Of a stretch of 64,000 nucleotides of DNA, positions 1 to 10,380 are shown one piece after another. The notes under the pieces were generated by a model. It did no database searches and was not told the DNA's origin. It worked only from the letters and a program-made list of their open reading frames with translations. Source of the stretch: Lotus japonicus (lineage: Eukaryota > Streptophyta > Magnoliopsida > Fabales > Fabaceae); the NCBI RefSeq assembly GCF_012489685.1, contig NC_080046.1, positions 29,131,881-29,195,880 on the forward strand, read 5' to 3'. A program made the translations under genes and the position numbers. Each line of letters begins with the position of its first letter. Positions within the stretch are counted from its first letter, which is position 1.

Positions 1-2
1 AC

Positions 3-1619
3 TTTGAGAAAAATGGCATTGACATTCGTCTTGAAATGGAAGCTCAAGGCTGGAAAGGCTACTTCGACAGGCTAACTAGGCCAATCTATGCAAAGTTGGT
101 CAAGGAGTTCTGGAAACACGATGAGTGTGACAACTACTATGTTGTTTCACACGTTCTGGGAAGGAAGATCGTCATCTCAGAATAATCAATTTCCCTTCTT
201 TTGGGAATGAAGTTTGCAGAGGGAAGGCGGTTCCAGAATGTGGACAACAGGATACCTGAGATGAAGCAAATAGTCAACAAGGAACTATATGTCAACTGGG
301 AGCCAAAGAAGACAAAGTACAAGTCAAGTGATTTTCATCTAGCTCTGAGGGTATGGCACAAGATCATCCTCTCCTGCATCGATCCAAGGACACTGACAAG
401 TTCCTCTGACTTCATCAACGCCACCCAGAAGTTGATGATTTTTCTCATCAAGGAGAAAAAGAAGTTATGCCTACCCTTCTTTATCTTTTCTTACTTGAAG
501 GAGTGCATCAAGAAGTCCAGAACTACGGGCGATGAGAAGAAGACGGCAATATACTACATTCCCTTTGGGAAAATCCTCTCCGAAATCTTTGTGGAGAGCA
601 AGCTAGTTCAAGATCTGATTGAAGCTCTGACTACAACTTCTGGGGAAGCCTTCAATGTGAAGAACTTGAAGAAGAGGAAGATAGTGACAACTATCGTTGT
701 TCCTCCTTCTGATGAGTCTCAGGAGGAAATCATCCAGAAGAGGATCACTATTGATGATTATCCTCTGTGGACAAAGCTGGATTCTACAGATGCCATCCAG
801 GAGTATGTTAATCGTCTGAGGGAACAAGGGGTGGATGTGATCTTTGAAGAATTCTTCAATTCTCTTCCAGAATGTCCACTTGACATGTCAAGACCTCACA
901 CCAGGAAAAGGGCTCAAGACTCTGATGCTGACGCTGAGAAGAAGCCAAAGAAGAAGACCAAGAAGATAAAGGCAGAAACTCAGGTTGCTAAGCCCCATCT
1001 GACTCAGAGTCGGGCTCCAAGGATCACCAGATCCTCTGCCAAGGAGTCAAGTAAGCCTCAAACTTCTGCTCTTATTGTTAATGTTGATGTCATTCCATCT
1101 CCTTCTACACAAATACTTCCTCCATTCTCTGCACCCTTAATCCCCAAATATCCTTCTCTCACAACTCCTATCCCATCTACTTCTGCCAGTTCCACATCTT
1201 CTATCGCAGTCACCACAACATCCGAACAAGACATTTCTCCACCTCCCAAACCAGATCTTCTAGATCAATTCCGCCAAGCATCCTCTGCCCCAACTCCTCA
1301 AATTATCAAACTTCCCTTCCCAAATAACCCAAAACGACCTCAAATATCTTCTCCCATGAACACCTCCTCCACTCAAAGAGAATTCCAAAAAGTTCTGAAT
1401 GAAAGAACTTCTGGACCCCCAGATGAAATACTCGCTCCAATCCCACACCCTTCTCCTCTCTTCAATCCTATACCACTAAATGTTGTATTTCCTCCATTCT
1501 CTTCACCTGGATCATCAAAAGTGTCTTTATCTAGATATGCTCCAGTTAACTCAACAGACTTTGTGTTCCCAAACCATGAAATCCAACCCATTCCAGATCA
1601 GACCACTTCTGACAGGTAA
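3..1619 (+). pseudogene. Envelope-like protein of a Sirevirus-type copia element, N-terminal and middle part
   Basis: One frame is open from the left window edge to 1619 except for a TAA at 183-185, so this is a decayed gene whose start lies outside the window. The first ~300 codons are a globular region (WKGYFDRLTRPIYAKLVKEF near the left edge) resembling the 'putative plant transposon protein' domain that legume annotations call envelope-like. A lysine-rich patch near 940-1000 (KKPKKKTKKIK) could be a nuclear localisation signal. The rest is a low-complexity Ser/Pro/Thr-rich stretch. In Sireviruses such an ORF follows pol and precedes the polypurine tract and 3' LTR, which is the arrangement here. 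I see no signal peptide or clear membrane span, so an envelope function is not supported. After 1619 homologous-looking sequence continues in another frame. Confidence 0.72.
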
Positions 1620-1627
1620 CCCAGAAC

Positions 1628-2554
1628 TTGCCGCCAACCTCTCAAGCAGAAATTTCTACTCAAGCTGTTTCTGAGGAAAATAGTTCCAACCATGCTGAAG
1701 CCACTCAAGCTTCTCCTCAACCATTCCTTCCACTCATTCCCTATACCTATCCAGAACCAGCCAACCTTCTGGAATGCATTAACATTTTCAATGATAGGGC
1801 AACCACAAGGCTGAGGAACTTATATGCTATCACTGACTCAAGTGAGCAGCCAAACTAGGTTGATGCTCAATGGGAATCTTTCTGTGGTTGGATGCAAAGT
1901 CACATCTAGGACATGCTAGAATTCTCCGATCAAGACTGTTTTGACAGAGTTGAAGCTGCCAGGGTGAAGCACGAGGATATGAAAGAAACAAGGCAAGTAC
2001 TTCTGGAATCCAAAAGGTTTGAAAATCTGAAAGATATGATCCAGAATACCATAAATAGGGAAGAATACTCTGAAGAAGCTATGGCAAAGAGAGCGAAAGC
2101 TGAAGCTCAGGAAGCTGAATTGGAGAAACTTGTTGCTCAAGCTGAAGAGATGGCAAGAGCTGCTGCTACCAGAATTGAGGCTGCCAAGTTAGAAGCCGCC
2201 AAGAAGGAAGCTGCTCGCTTGGAAGCTCTGGAAAGAGCCGCTAAGTTGGAAGCTGAAGCTGCTGCCTTGAAGGCTCAAGCACTTGACTCTGCTTCTGCTT
2301 CTGCGTCTGCATCTGCTTCTGATCTGAATACAACTTCTGCTATGGTTGTAAGTTCTGCCATGGTTGCTACTTCTGCTTCTGACACTTCATCAATTCAAGC
2401 TGCACCGCCTGCGTCTGCTCAACCTGATCTCTCAGCGTTTGCTTCAAGACTTGACGGTTTTCAGAGGCATATTGAAGAGCAATTTTCTTTCAATCACAGT
2501 ATCAAACAGATGATGGACCTCATTCTATCAAGACTCCTAGATCCTAAACCCTAG
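1628..2554 (+). pseudogene. Envelope-like protein, C-terminal coiled-coil part (frameshifted, two stops)
   Basis: This continues the preceding envelope-like gene in a different frame. It contains in-frame TAG stops at 1856-1858 and just before 1913, so the open stretch 1913-2554 is only the tail. That tail is a long Ala/Glu/Lys-rich helix with heptad-like spacing (many AKLEAEAAALKAQ-type segments, about 2050-2290). A short Ser-Ala repeat follows (SASASASAS near 2290-2320), then a hydrophobic C-terminus ending LLDPKP. Coiled-coil C-termini are usual for plant retroelement envelope-like ORFs. A frameshift near 1619 and two nonsense codons make it non-functional as read. An alternative is two separate small ORFs, but the shared context and the following polypurine tracts favour a single broken gene. 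Confidence 0.65.
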
Positions 2555-2707
2555 TTTCTTAGGATTTTCTTCTGTTTCTGAATTTGTTTTAGTTTTCCTC
2601 TTATGTTCTGATTTTCATTATCCATATATATATATATATAAGTTTTTGCTTCTGACTTTTTCTTTGTGTTGTCTTCTTTTCTAATCTTGTGAACTTAGTC
2701 TTCTCTC

Positions 2708-3222
2708 AGGGGGAGAACCTTGTACTTCAATGCTAAGTTTTTCACACTCTTAGTCTTTTTTGCTTATGACAAAAAGGGAGAGTACAACCTAGTTTTTTAT
2801 GTGTTATTTTCTTTTGGAGAATTTCAAGTGACCAATAATTATGACTATATATCTTTCATGAGGCAATAGCAAGGAATACATTTCACTTCTTCTGAAGTGA
2901 TCATATGCTCTGATCTTCTAATAGTTCGGATATTTCAATGCTTATATTTCCATGTTAGACTATTAAATGCCTAACTCTGATTGATTCATCACTCTGATCA
3001 CGTTATATAATTTTGCTCAGAATTTAGACATTTCTAACGTTTTTATTAAGTCATAGATTCAGGGGGAGTTTAGCTCAGAATCAAGCTCATTACTTGAATT
3101 CATAAACTATATACATCAGGATAAGTTTAACTCCGATTCCTTAAACTCTGAGTGTATTCAATTTATTATTTAAGAATTGTTCATCAAAATACGTGGTTTT
3201 GTCATCATCAAAAAGGGGGAAA
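2708..3222 (+). promoter_or_regulatory. Cluster of polypurine tracts before the 3' LTR
   Basis: Four purine runs occur between the envelope-like gene and the LTR: 2708-2717, 2771-2782, 3061-3068 and 3210-3222. The last one, AAAAAGGGGGAAA, lies one base before the LTR and is the expected primer for plus-strand synthesis. Multiple polypurine tracts are a recognised hallmark of Sireviruses. The stretch between them is AT-rich, includes a short TA run near 2625-2640, and shows no gene. Confidence 0.75.
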
Positions 3223-3391
3223 TTGTAAGACCAAGATTTGGTCTTGTGGAACAACTCTATGTTTTGATGACAACAAGTTTTTTATTGTGTATGAACAATT
3301 AGGGTACTCTAACGTTTGTCTTTTAAGTGTGTGACAAACAGGCTCTAATTCTGATTCAAGATATATATATCAGAAGTTGAAGACCCAAGAG

Positions 3392-5437
3392 TGTTCCGGA
3401 TAAGAACATTGAGAAAGGGTGTAATCCCTAGAGAGAGAGAATAACTGAATTTCATGTGTGTATTCATAAAATGAGCCAAAATCCCTTACAATTGGTATCT
3501 GCTACCTATTTATAGAGGTATGTTGGGCCCCCATATGCTAGTGTCCTTAATGGGCCGTGTGGGCCTGGCTGAACGAGGCCCAACCCTACTGGCTTGGGGA
3601 CCTGCCACGGGGCGGTGTGAACTCTGGGGGCAGAGGGGCAACGCCCAGTCCACAAGTCCACAAGACACCGAGCTTGAAGCATGAGAGCTAAGTGTGTCTT
3701 TAAGAAAACTATAACTGCCTAATGCTTATCCATTGTGTATGCAAAAAATCCAAGTCGCCAACATGGCGTGAAAAGATGAAGGGCGAGCGCCCTTGGTCCG
3801 CAAGTCCACAAGCTCGAAGCAGGAGAGCGAAGTGTGTCTTCAAAATGTGACCGCCAATCTCTGTCCCCTTGTGATTCCCCTAGCAGGTCGCCCTTTGCCA
3901 CTTTCCACTTGGTACGGCGTTCCTCGGCTGGCGGTTACGACCAACGCGCAGGAACTATTCCCAAGCTTCTAGCTGCAATAGCTTCCCCGCCTAGAAGATC
4001 ACCTAACCACGCTACTTGGCGGGATCAACAAAGAATATATAAAGCGTGTAGGTCGCCGACATGGCGCGAATGAAACACAAACCGCTAATAGGCGCAAGGA
4101 AATATACAAATACATGAATCACCGATTGACGCGGGACCTAGAAAGACGGTGTACAAACGCCTACGAGATTAAGGAGTCATGATGGCCCGCCACATATGAC
4201 GTGACTCGCTGAATAGAAGCCGGCTCGCCTGGTGACATGGTCTCCCGCCAATCTCTCCCGCATCCGCCCCTCGTAGCATCTTCACGGATCAAGTTGCTTC
4301 CGGGGCGAGTCCCTTAATATGGTGAAAGGACTCAACCAGTCCACAAGACACCGAGCTCGAAGCATGAGAGCATCATGTGTCTTCAAGCCGAAGTCGCCGC
4401 CGCATCGTCCTTAGGAGAAGGTCCGCCCAGCACGCATGCTCCTTCTCTCGCCCGAGTCCACAAGTCCACCAGACTCCGTCCAAGTCATGAGGAGTAGGAG
4501 TGTCCTCACTCGCCGCATCGCCATCACCATCTTGCTTTAGCCTGTTTCCTTATAAGAAATTAGTTTGGCTTGCTCGCCACTCTCAGCGTAAGGCCGCCAC
4601 CATTTTGCGGTAGGTCGCTACCCTCATTTTTGGCGGTAGGTCGCGACCCTTTAGCGGTAGGTCGCCATCCTCTTGCGGTAGGTCGCGACCCTCTTGCGGT
4701 AGGTCGCGACCCTCTTGCGGCAGGTCGCCACCATTTTGCGGTAGGTCGCTACCCTCATTTTTGGCGGTAGGTCGCGACCCTTTAGCGGTAGGTCGCCATC
4801 CTCTTGCGGTAGGTCGCGACCCTCTTGCGGTAGGTCGCCACCCTTAGCGTCAGGTCGCCACCCTTTTGGCGACTTTTGTGTGTCTAGAAACTGAGTCTTA
4901 CAGGTCGCCACCCATAGCGTTTGGTCGCCACCCTTTGGCATGAGGTCACCACCCTAGCGGTAGGTCGCCACCCTTGGTGTGATCGTCCCATTTCGGGACT
5001 CAAAGTGCTTTGGGTTCCAATGGCCAGTTGGATTACCAAAGCGGTGCTCAGTAGAATGGGCAATTTGTACCCCACACATCGCCAATGAATCCGGTTGTTA
5101 CGTGGGCTTTTCCGGGGCTAATTTAGTTCATCGTGAAACTTGTTTCACTTTGTAACTAAATCGCGCCATCAGGAGCTTGTCCCACCCAATAACAAACCGC
5201 TTATGGAAGAGTCTTCCAAGTTTCACAAAACTTTAATGGTGTGCCTCAATTCACCCACTCCTTCTCTTTGATCCGATTTGCTCCTCTCTGTCTGAATCAA
5301 AACCAGTGAAGACAATATAACTTCTAATATCAACTTCAAAATAAGAAAATTAGGAAATACAACAACTGAGAAGGGAATCAAATGAAAGATGGAGGGAGGA
5401 AAAGTTTGAAGGAATTGGAAAATTTGTTGGCCAATGA
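3392..5437 (-). mobile_element. Repeat-rich insertion inside the LTR, probably LTR-derived, minus orientation
   Basis: This interrupts the copia LTR between the AGACCCAAGAG motif (left) and AACGCTTCTGCAATC (right); the exact edges are uncertain by several bases. Base composition is GC-richer than the neighbours. A TATA-like sequence on the minus strand (CTATAAATAG, about 3507-3516) suggests an LTR pointing left. A ~50-bp motif (GTCCACAAG... GAGAGC...GTGTGTCTT) recurs near 3649, 3804, 4336 and more weakly 4454. A minisatellite occupies 4585-4975. No coding domain was found and the open frames here are repeat artefacts. Family is not recognised, and no target duplication could be established. 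Confidence 0.5.
4585..4975. repeat. GC-rich minisatellite, ~20-bp unit with GGTCGCGACC core
   Basis: About 18 imperfect copies of a ~20-21-bp unit such as GCGGTAGGTCGCGACCCTCT. Variants carry GGTCGCCACC or GGTCGCTACC. A higher-order period of 131 bp is visible: the block starting GCCACCATTTTGCGG at 4596 recurs at 4727. The core is a near-perfect palindrome. Confidence 0.9.
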
Positions 5438-5732
5438 AACGCTTCTGCAATCACTACAATCTTCTGAGCGGTAGTAAAAGCTTCAGATGTTCTGAAGATT
5501 AAAGCTCTGATGTGGACTCTGAAAGACTCAAGCACTGAAGTTTTGAAGACCAGAAGTTCTGAGGAACGGTCCAGAAGCTGAAGACTTGAAGATTCTGAAG
5601 TCCAAGAGTAAGCTGGCTCTCAAGACCAAAGTACTTCAAATTCTGAAGACCAGAAGGTCAGAAGATCCAAGCTTTCTTTTGACTCTGATCACATTGCTTC
5701 ACAACCCCTTTTTAGTGTTTTTCATACCTTCA

Positions 5733-5915
5733 TTGACCAAGGTATCCCCACAGCCGACAGCCGTGAGACTAATCATTCGCCCCACGGTTAGCGCACTAAG
5801 CGGTAGGGGGCTGGCCAAGGTGTTTTTTCTATTCACAAGAGTTGAGATTCGAACCCCCAACCACTTGCTTAAAGGATGAAGTGTTGAACCACTACAGCAA
5901 CCCACTTGGTTCCCA
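5733..5915 (-). mobile_element. tRNA-derived SINE of legume type
   Basis: On the minus strand the sequence runs from a box-A-like segment (GCTGTAGTGGTTCAACACTT) to a canonical box B (GGGTTCGAATCTC). The body then ends near GGGGATACCTTGGTCAA. This order and the CTTGGCCAGC and GGGCGAATGATTAGTC body motifs match the Fabaceae SINEs I remember. Its distal end coincides exactly with the end of the copia LTR at 5732, so the copia element probably inserted into this SINE and the remaining tail would lie left of the window. Confidence 0.6.
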
Positions 5916-6016
5916 GTTCTCTCATTAATTGTTACTAACTAATAAACAAAAATATAAAAATGAGAGAATAACTCCACAATTTTACAATTTTTCAAATGCT
6001 TTTATTGTTTATAGAA

Positions 6017-6390
6017 GGCTTAAATGAGTTTTTGGTCCTTGCAATATACATCATTTTTATTTTTCGACCCTATAAAATATTTTTCTTGTTTAACATCCTC
6101 CCAAAATTATACGTTCTGTTTTTAGTCTTTTCCTTCACGTTTTCCATAAAAAATAAACAGAATTAACACAATTAAGGCAAGAATATAAATTAATAAGTAG
6201 AATAATCATTTAACATAATAACTATTTAACTCATGCCACGTGTAATTCCGTTAATTTGGATGAAAAATGTGACCGCACGGACTAAAAACAAAAAATGTAA
6301 TTTTTTAAGGATGTTAAACACAAAAAATATTTTCCATGGATAAAAAACAAAAATGATATATTTTGCAGGGACCAAAAAGTTATTTAAGCC
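6017..6390. mobile_element. 374-bp MITE with ~95-bp terminal inverted repeats
   Basis: The left end GGCTTAAATGAGTTTTTGGTCC and the right end, read in reverse complement as GGCTTAAATAACTTTTTGGT, pair imperfectly for roughly 95 bp. The pairing runs through the GTTTAACATCCT segment on both sides. There is no coding sequence. The TIR type is like Mutator-related or unclassified legume MITEs. A target duplication was not clear because a SINE sits at the right edge. Confidence 0.8.
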
Positions 6391-6393
6391 TTT

Positions 6394-6481
6394 TTTTTAT
6401 AGGCAAATGTTAGTGGTTAGAAATGTTAGTAAATTAGTCCCTCTTCCGGGTTCGAACCCGGGACCCTTATGTCCCTAGCTC
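6394..6481 (-). mobile_element. 88-bp SINE-like insertion with 14-bp target duplication
   Basis: The 14-bp direct repeat TTATTTAAGCCTTT occurs at 6380-6393 and 6482-6495 and brackets an 88-bp insert. On the minus strand the insert begins GAGCTAGGGACATAAGGG (box-A-like), followed by CCCGGGTTCGAACCCGG (perfect box B inside a palindrome), and ends in a short A-rich tail. Long target duplication plus pol III boxes indicate a retroposed tRNA-related sequence. It landed exactly at the terminus of the MITE. Confidence 0.7.
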
Positions 6482-6844
6482 TTATTTAAGCCTTTATTTT
6501 TTTTTATTTTTTTTTTTGAAAATGAAAGTATTATTATTAATAAAAATCCAGCTCGAGGAAAAGCTTCTCAAAGCAGATACAAATTACAAAGACCCAAAAA
6601 CTGAAGTTCCCACACAATAAGCAACCCCTCAAAAAAAATTCCCCACTAAATGGCTTCAAACGTCATCTTAAGTATGAGCCTCATTAAAACCTTGCTAGGA
6701 AAAACCCATTGGGATAAAAACCTAGCAAGGAAAAAGAGTATCGCATCCTTAGGATAACTAATTTTGCATCCCTAATTCAATATCATAGCCATAATCCCAA
6801 ATCACATAAAAGCTCATTCCCTCCGTAAAGCAACAACCCCAATT

Positions 6845-7215
6845 TGTAACTAACAGCAGCAAACAGCAGGCATGAAATAACTACAGCAACATCAGGTTCA
6901 CCACAACAGCAGCATCAATCACAACAGCAAACATCAGCAACATCAATAACAGCAGCAGCAGCAAGAGATAATATCAGCAGCAGCAGCAAACAGCAAATGT
7001 AGCTAACAGCACCAGAAGCAACAGATGACAACAGGGAAAAAAACAGCAGCGACAAACGACAGCAAACGAGAACAGCGACAACAGCCAAGGATAACAGCAC
7101 CAGCAGCATCAGAAAAAGACAACAGCAAATGCAATACTGCAACAGCAGCAAGTTCCAATGACAACAACAGCATAACAGCAGTAAATTGCTTTACAACAAC
7201 ATTTCCAACATCTAA
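6845..7215. repeat. Imperfect AAC/CAG trinucleotide-rich tract
   Basis: Long runs of AACAGCAGC-like triplets interspersed with ATCAGC and GACAAC. Open frames on both strands are low-complexity by-products of the triplet period. It lies in the 3' region of the retrocopy. Confidence 0.8.
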
Positions 7216-7372
7216 TAATCTATCAATAGCAACAACAATAATCCCCAATCACCCCCCATAACTCAAAACATTATCATCTAAAGCTCCAAAATAAAAACGC
7301 CATTCTATCACCTTATGTGACCCATGAATATAACCTCATCATAATGCAACTGAAAGCTAGAGATCCGGAATG

Positions 7373-7897
7373 TCAAATAAGATGGGGATGATTTTGACGA
7401 ATTTGAGCCTCTAGTCCTCTTATCATCAAAGCTTCTGACCCCCGTGCCTTCAAACCTAACTGTTTCCCAAGCAACCATGTTCTTTGTGCACGTGTCGTCA
7501 CTCCATCTTCGCCTTGAACTGGCTCCAAGAAATCCACAGGTAGAGGTATAGGTTTGTTTTTACTTCCCTTGGGGCGTCCCCTTTGCGAACTCTTCCTGGA
7601 AGAGTCTGCTTTTGGCAAGGTTACCTCAACTGGCGTCAGCGGGGCAAGAGACTCATCACAAGTAGGAAGCAAGGTCTGTTGTTGTCGCTCCACCTCTAAG
7701 ATAGCTTGATCGCACGCATGAGAGGGTTGCAAGTCTGATGTGAACTGTTGTCGCACAATTTGATGAGGAGAGGTACGGACAAACACCTGATTGCTTTCAC
7801 GTAAATGTGCATCACCCTGAAATCCGTTTTGTCCAAGCAACGAATTTGCCAAACACGTCTTCTCCTGAGGGCTGAAAAACGTGTTTTGTTGTCTAGG
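7373..7897 (-). pseudogene. C-terminal fragment of a LINE ORF1-like protein with an AT-hook
   Basis: An open frame of ~175 codons on the minus strand, with a TAG just upstream at about 7900 and no ATG at its beginning, so it is a fragment. It contains an AT-hook-like basic motif GRPKGSKNKP (about codon 110 of the fragment). The C-terminus has the pattern LGLKARGSEALMIRGLEAQI. Basic GRPKG linkers near the end of DUF4283/zinc-knuckle proteins are common in plant L1-type LINE ORF1. That assignment rests on remembered resemblance. An AT-hook domain protein of the host is the alternative, but the downstream poly(A) tail favours a retrocopy. Confidence 0.4.
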
Positions 7898-8001
7898 ATT
7901 CTAAAACACGTCCCTGCCTTTGTTGCTTGATTAAAATACTGTGGGCCCCAGTAATAAGAATTTGAAGGCCAATAATATATTGTTGATAAAAACAAATCTT
8001 G

Positions 8002-8166
8002 GGAGAAAAAGGTTTTTCAAAAATAAAATTAATAAAATTTTATCTTAGATCAACCATGTTTCAACAAAGATTAAATGAATTAGCGTTATTATCGATTGAA
8101 AAAGACATGTTAAATCAAATTGACTATGATGATTTAATAAATGATTTTGCATCTCAAAAAGCTTGA
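8002..8166 (+). pseudogene. hAT transposase C-terminal dimerisation segment
   Basis: Reading from 8005 gives EKGFSKIKLIKFYLRSTMFQ and continues ...ALLSIEKDMLNQIDYDDLINDFAS to a TGA at 8164-8166. This matches the C-terminal end of plant hAT/zf-MYM1-like transposases, where KLIKSYLRSTM and LSIEK..IDYEDLINDFA are conserved. Only ~54 codons remain; the sequence to the left is unrelated LINE-like material. It is a truncated relic without a catalytic core. Confidence 0.8.
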
Positions 8167-9275
8167 AAAATAAATTTTAAATAAAAAATTATTTTTACCT
8201 AAAAAGTTGATACATAAATGTTTTTTAGATAAAAATATCTTATTTTGAGTTTGCTTTAGACCTCACTTAGTGTTGGGCCGACCCTACCGCAAACTATTTG
8301 ACACATCATCAATATTTATTATGTGGCATCCTACCTAGAAAAATAGTCATATGTGGCCCTTTTACAGAGAAAAAAAGAACTAAAACCTAATTTTTCTTCT
8401 CTAATCCCCTTCATCCAGCAATTCTTTTCCTTTCCCTCTGCACAACCCCTTGCGGAAAATCCCCACAACAAATTTATATTTAGATGAATAATTGTACTTA
8501 TTATTATGTGTATTTCAATGATCATTGTTATTATTTTATCTGTTACATTGCAAGTTCTATATTTTTTTGTCATACTGCACTCCAAGTTGTAACTCATGAA
8601 ATCTTTGACAGGCGAAAACAACACTTGCAAGTTCCTTCACGATTTTCGACAACCCAAAACAAAAAACTAACACAACAAAGCCCGGACAAGTAGTATACCA
8701 ATAAACAAAAAAGTGAGACTGGTCAGGGAATCAATGGATAATAATGAATATTTTAACCATTCATTTATAATTATGAAATATGTTTGAATTATATTAAGAT
8801 ATTTAACTAATACTTATATCAATGATATAAAAATATTTTCCCGGATGATATGTGTTAGGTTGAGAGGTCCAAGAATCATTCCCTAGAGGAAGTAATTTAA
8901 AAAAATGATTTCAAAATATTATCATGATTTTTTGTTGATTTTTTAATATTATTTATAGAAATAGTTAAAATAAGAATAATATTGAAAGTAATTTAATTTG
9001 TTTTTTGTTCGTTTTTGAAGTCAAGATGAGATGAGATGATAGGGGAAAATCTACAAAAGGAGCATGCACAATGGTCGGTGGTGGATCATTCCACCAAAAT
9101 TAACTAACCTTTTAATGAATGACATTTACATTTAGAAAAAAAAAATGCATTTGTCATTGTCATTGTCATTGTTTGAATGTATAACTTGAAATGATATAAG
9201 TAATTTTGATGTAGGTATATTCTTTTTATTGTATCCAATTCTATTCCTTGTTTTTAAATAATTCAAACATGTTAT
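8167..9275. other. AT-rich interval without recognised gene
   Basis: Just after the hAT tail there is a segment (8260-8290, GTGTTGGGCCGACCCTACC) typical of the 3' noncoding end of such transposons. A CATTGT short repeat occurs at 9150-9170. A weak inverted pair, CAGGGAATCA near 8724 and ATTCCCTAGAGG near 8878, may mark a decayed MITE. No supported coding sequence. Confidence 0.5.
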
Positions 9276-10380
9276 TGAAGGTATGAAAAACACTAGAAAG
9301 GGAGGGTTTGAATAGGGGTTTGAAGTTTTAAAACTTTCCCTCTAAGATTTTAGTAATCTATTTGGTATAAAGAACACAAGGTGCAAGAGATGAATGATAA
9401 AGAAAAGCACACAATGATTTTATCCTAGTTCACATGATAAATCACTCAAGCTAATCCAGTCCACCCATTAAGGTGATTTATTCCTTCTTAGAATGAAGGC
9501 AATCCACTATTCAAAGATTGTTACAACTGCACTAACACACCTTGCTCAGTGACTAACAAATCTAAGAACTAGCAACACTAAGACAACCGTGTCTTAGTCT
9601 TCTCAAGAATCCTGACCTCACTGGTCTCTCAAGGAAAATACAAACAAAGTTTGTAGAAGGTTTGGTTTACAAAGAGATGCTTCTAAAACAAGCAAAGGTA
9701 AACACAATAAGAACAATGAAGAAATATTGCTAAGGTATTCGCTGGTAGTTTTCACTTGTATTGCACAATAGTTTCTTGGAAAATTTTTCTATCTTCAGCC
9801 TTTAAATACTCCAAGTGAGGTGTTGTATCCGTTGAAAGAATCTATCCGTTGGAGGGCAATTATGGAAATTCCAGAACCTGCTGTGGCTTAACCTCGTAGG
9901 TAAGGCGGTCAGAATAGTACCCTGCTTTTGTACTATTGACAATGACATTTGTCTTAGCCAAGTTGACTTCTGATCTTGGCGACACTTTGTGTTGGAACTT
10001 GTGAAGCAATATGATCAGAGTCAGAAGGAAGCTTGGATCCTCTAACCTTCATAACTTCTGCTTCTGGACCGTTCACTCAGAACATCCAGTCTTCAAAATT
10101 AGAAGCACTTTGGTCTTGAGAGCCAGCTTACTCTTGGACTTCAGAATCTTCAAGTCTTCAGCTTCTAGACCTTTCGCTCAGAACTTCTAGTCTTCAGAAC
10201 TTTAGCACTTGAATCTTCAGAGCCCACATCAGAGCTTTAATCTTCAGAACATTTGAAGCATTTACTACCGTTCAGAAGAACGTAGTGATTGCAGAAGTGT
10301 TACACTGGTTACTCTTTGGTCTTCAACATTTGATGGATATGCCTTTGAATCAGAATCAGAACCTGTTTGTCAAACACTTA
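9276..10380 (-). repeat. Sirevirus-type copia LTR, minus orientation, 5' end missing
   Basis: Its left end TGAAGGTATGAAAAACACTAG is the reverse complement of the LTR 3' terminus seen at 12746 and 5732. It contains the same TAGCTTGAGTGATTTATC and TTCATTCTAAGAAGGA segments in reverse, and the AGAAG-rich U3. It stops at CAAACACTTA where the next element (10381) begins. The last ~115 bp expected at the LTR 5' end are absent here and are not found across the inserted element. Confidence 0.85.

Larger units (their letters stand above)
3224..5732 (+). repeat. 3' LTR of the Sirevirus-type copia element, interrupted and internally deleted
   Basis: It starts TGTAAGACCAAG directly after the polypurine tract and ends TTTTTCATACCTTCA, matching the ends of the solo LTR at 11553-12746. 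An unrelated insertion of about 2 kb interrupts it from about 3392 to 5437. To the right of the insertion only ~295 bp remain against ~1020 bp in the solo LTR, because ~700 bp between the AGCTTCACA motif and the terminal CCCCTTTTTAGTG segment are missing (junction near 5703). The U3 is rich in AGAAG/CTCTGAAG short repeats, as in the other copies. Confidence 0.85.
6496..7897 (-). mobile_element. Poly(A)-tailed LINE-like retrocopy
   Basis: The poly-T run at about 6496-6519 is the poly(A) tail of a minus-strand retrocopy. Next comes a ~850-bp untranslated-looking region with a CCTTGCTAGG...CCTAGCAAGG inverted pair (about 6690-6735) and a long AAC/CAG-type trinucleotide-rich tract (6845-7215). 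The C-terminal part of a reading frame follows (7373-7897). The 5' part is missing, as is usual for LINEs. No reverse transcriptase domain is present, so the copy is 5'-truncated, rearranged or non-autonomous. Confidence 0.45.

Noticed and set aside
4570..4941. Frames with AVGRDPL or KRVATYRKR repeats
   Set aside because: Minisatellite translation artefacts, present on both strands.
6450..6470. CCGGGTTCGAACCCGG considered as part of a functional tRNA gene
   Set aside because: It has box B, but no cloverleaf or acceptor stem could be formed; it fits a SINE better.
6915..7261. Leu/Val/Cys-rich and Thr/Asn-rich frames suggesting a membrane protein or poly-Gln-like gene
   Set aside because: Both strands of an AAC/CAG triplet tract; no gene structure.
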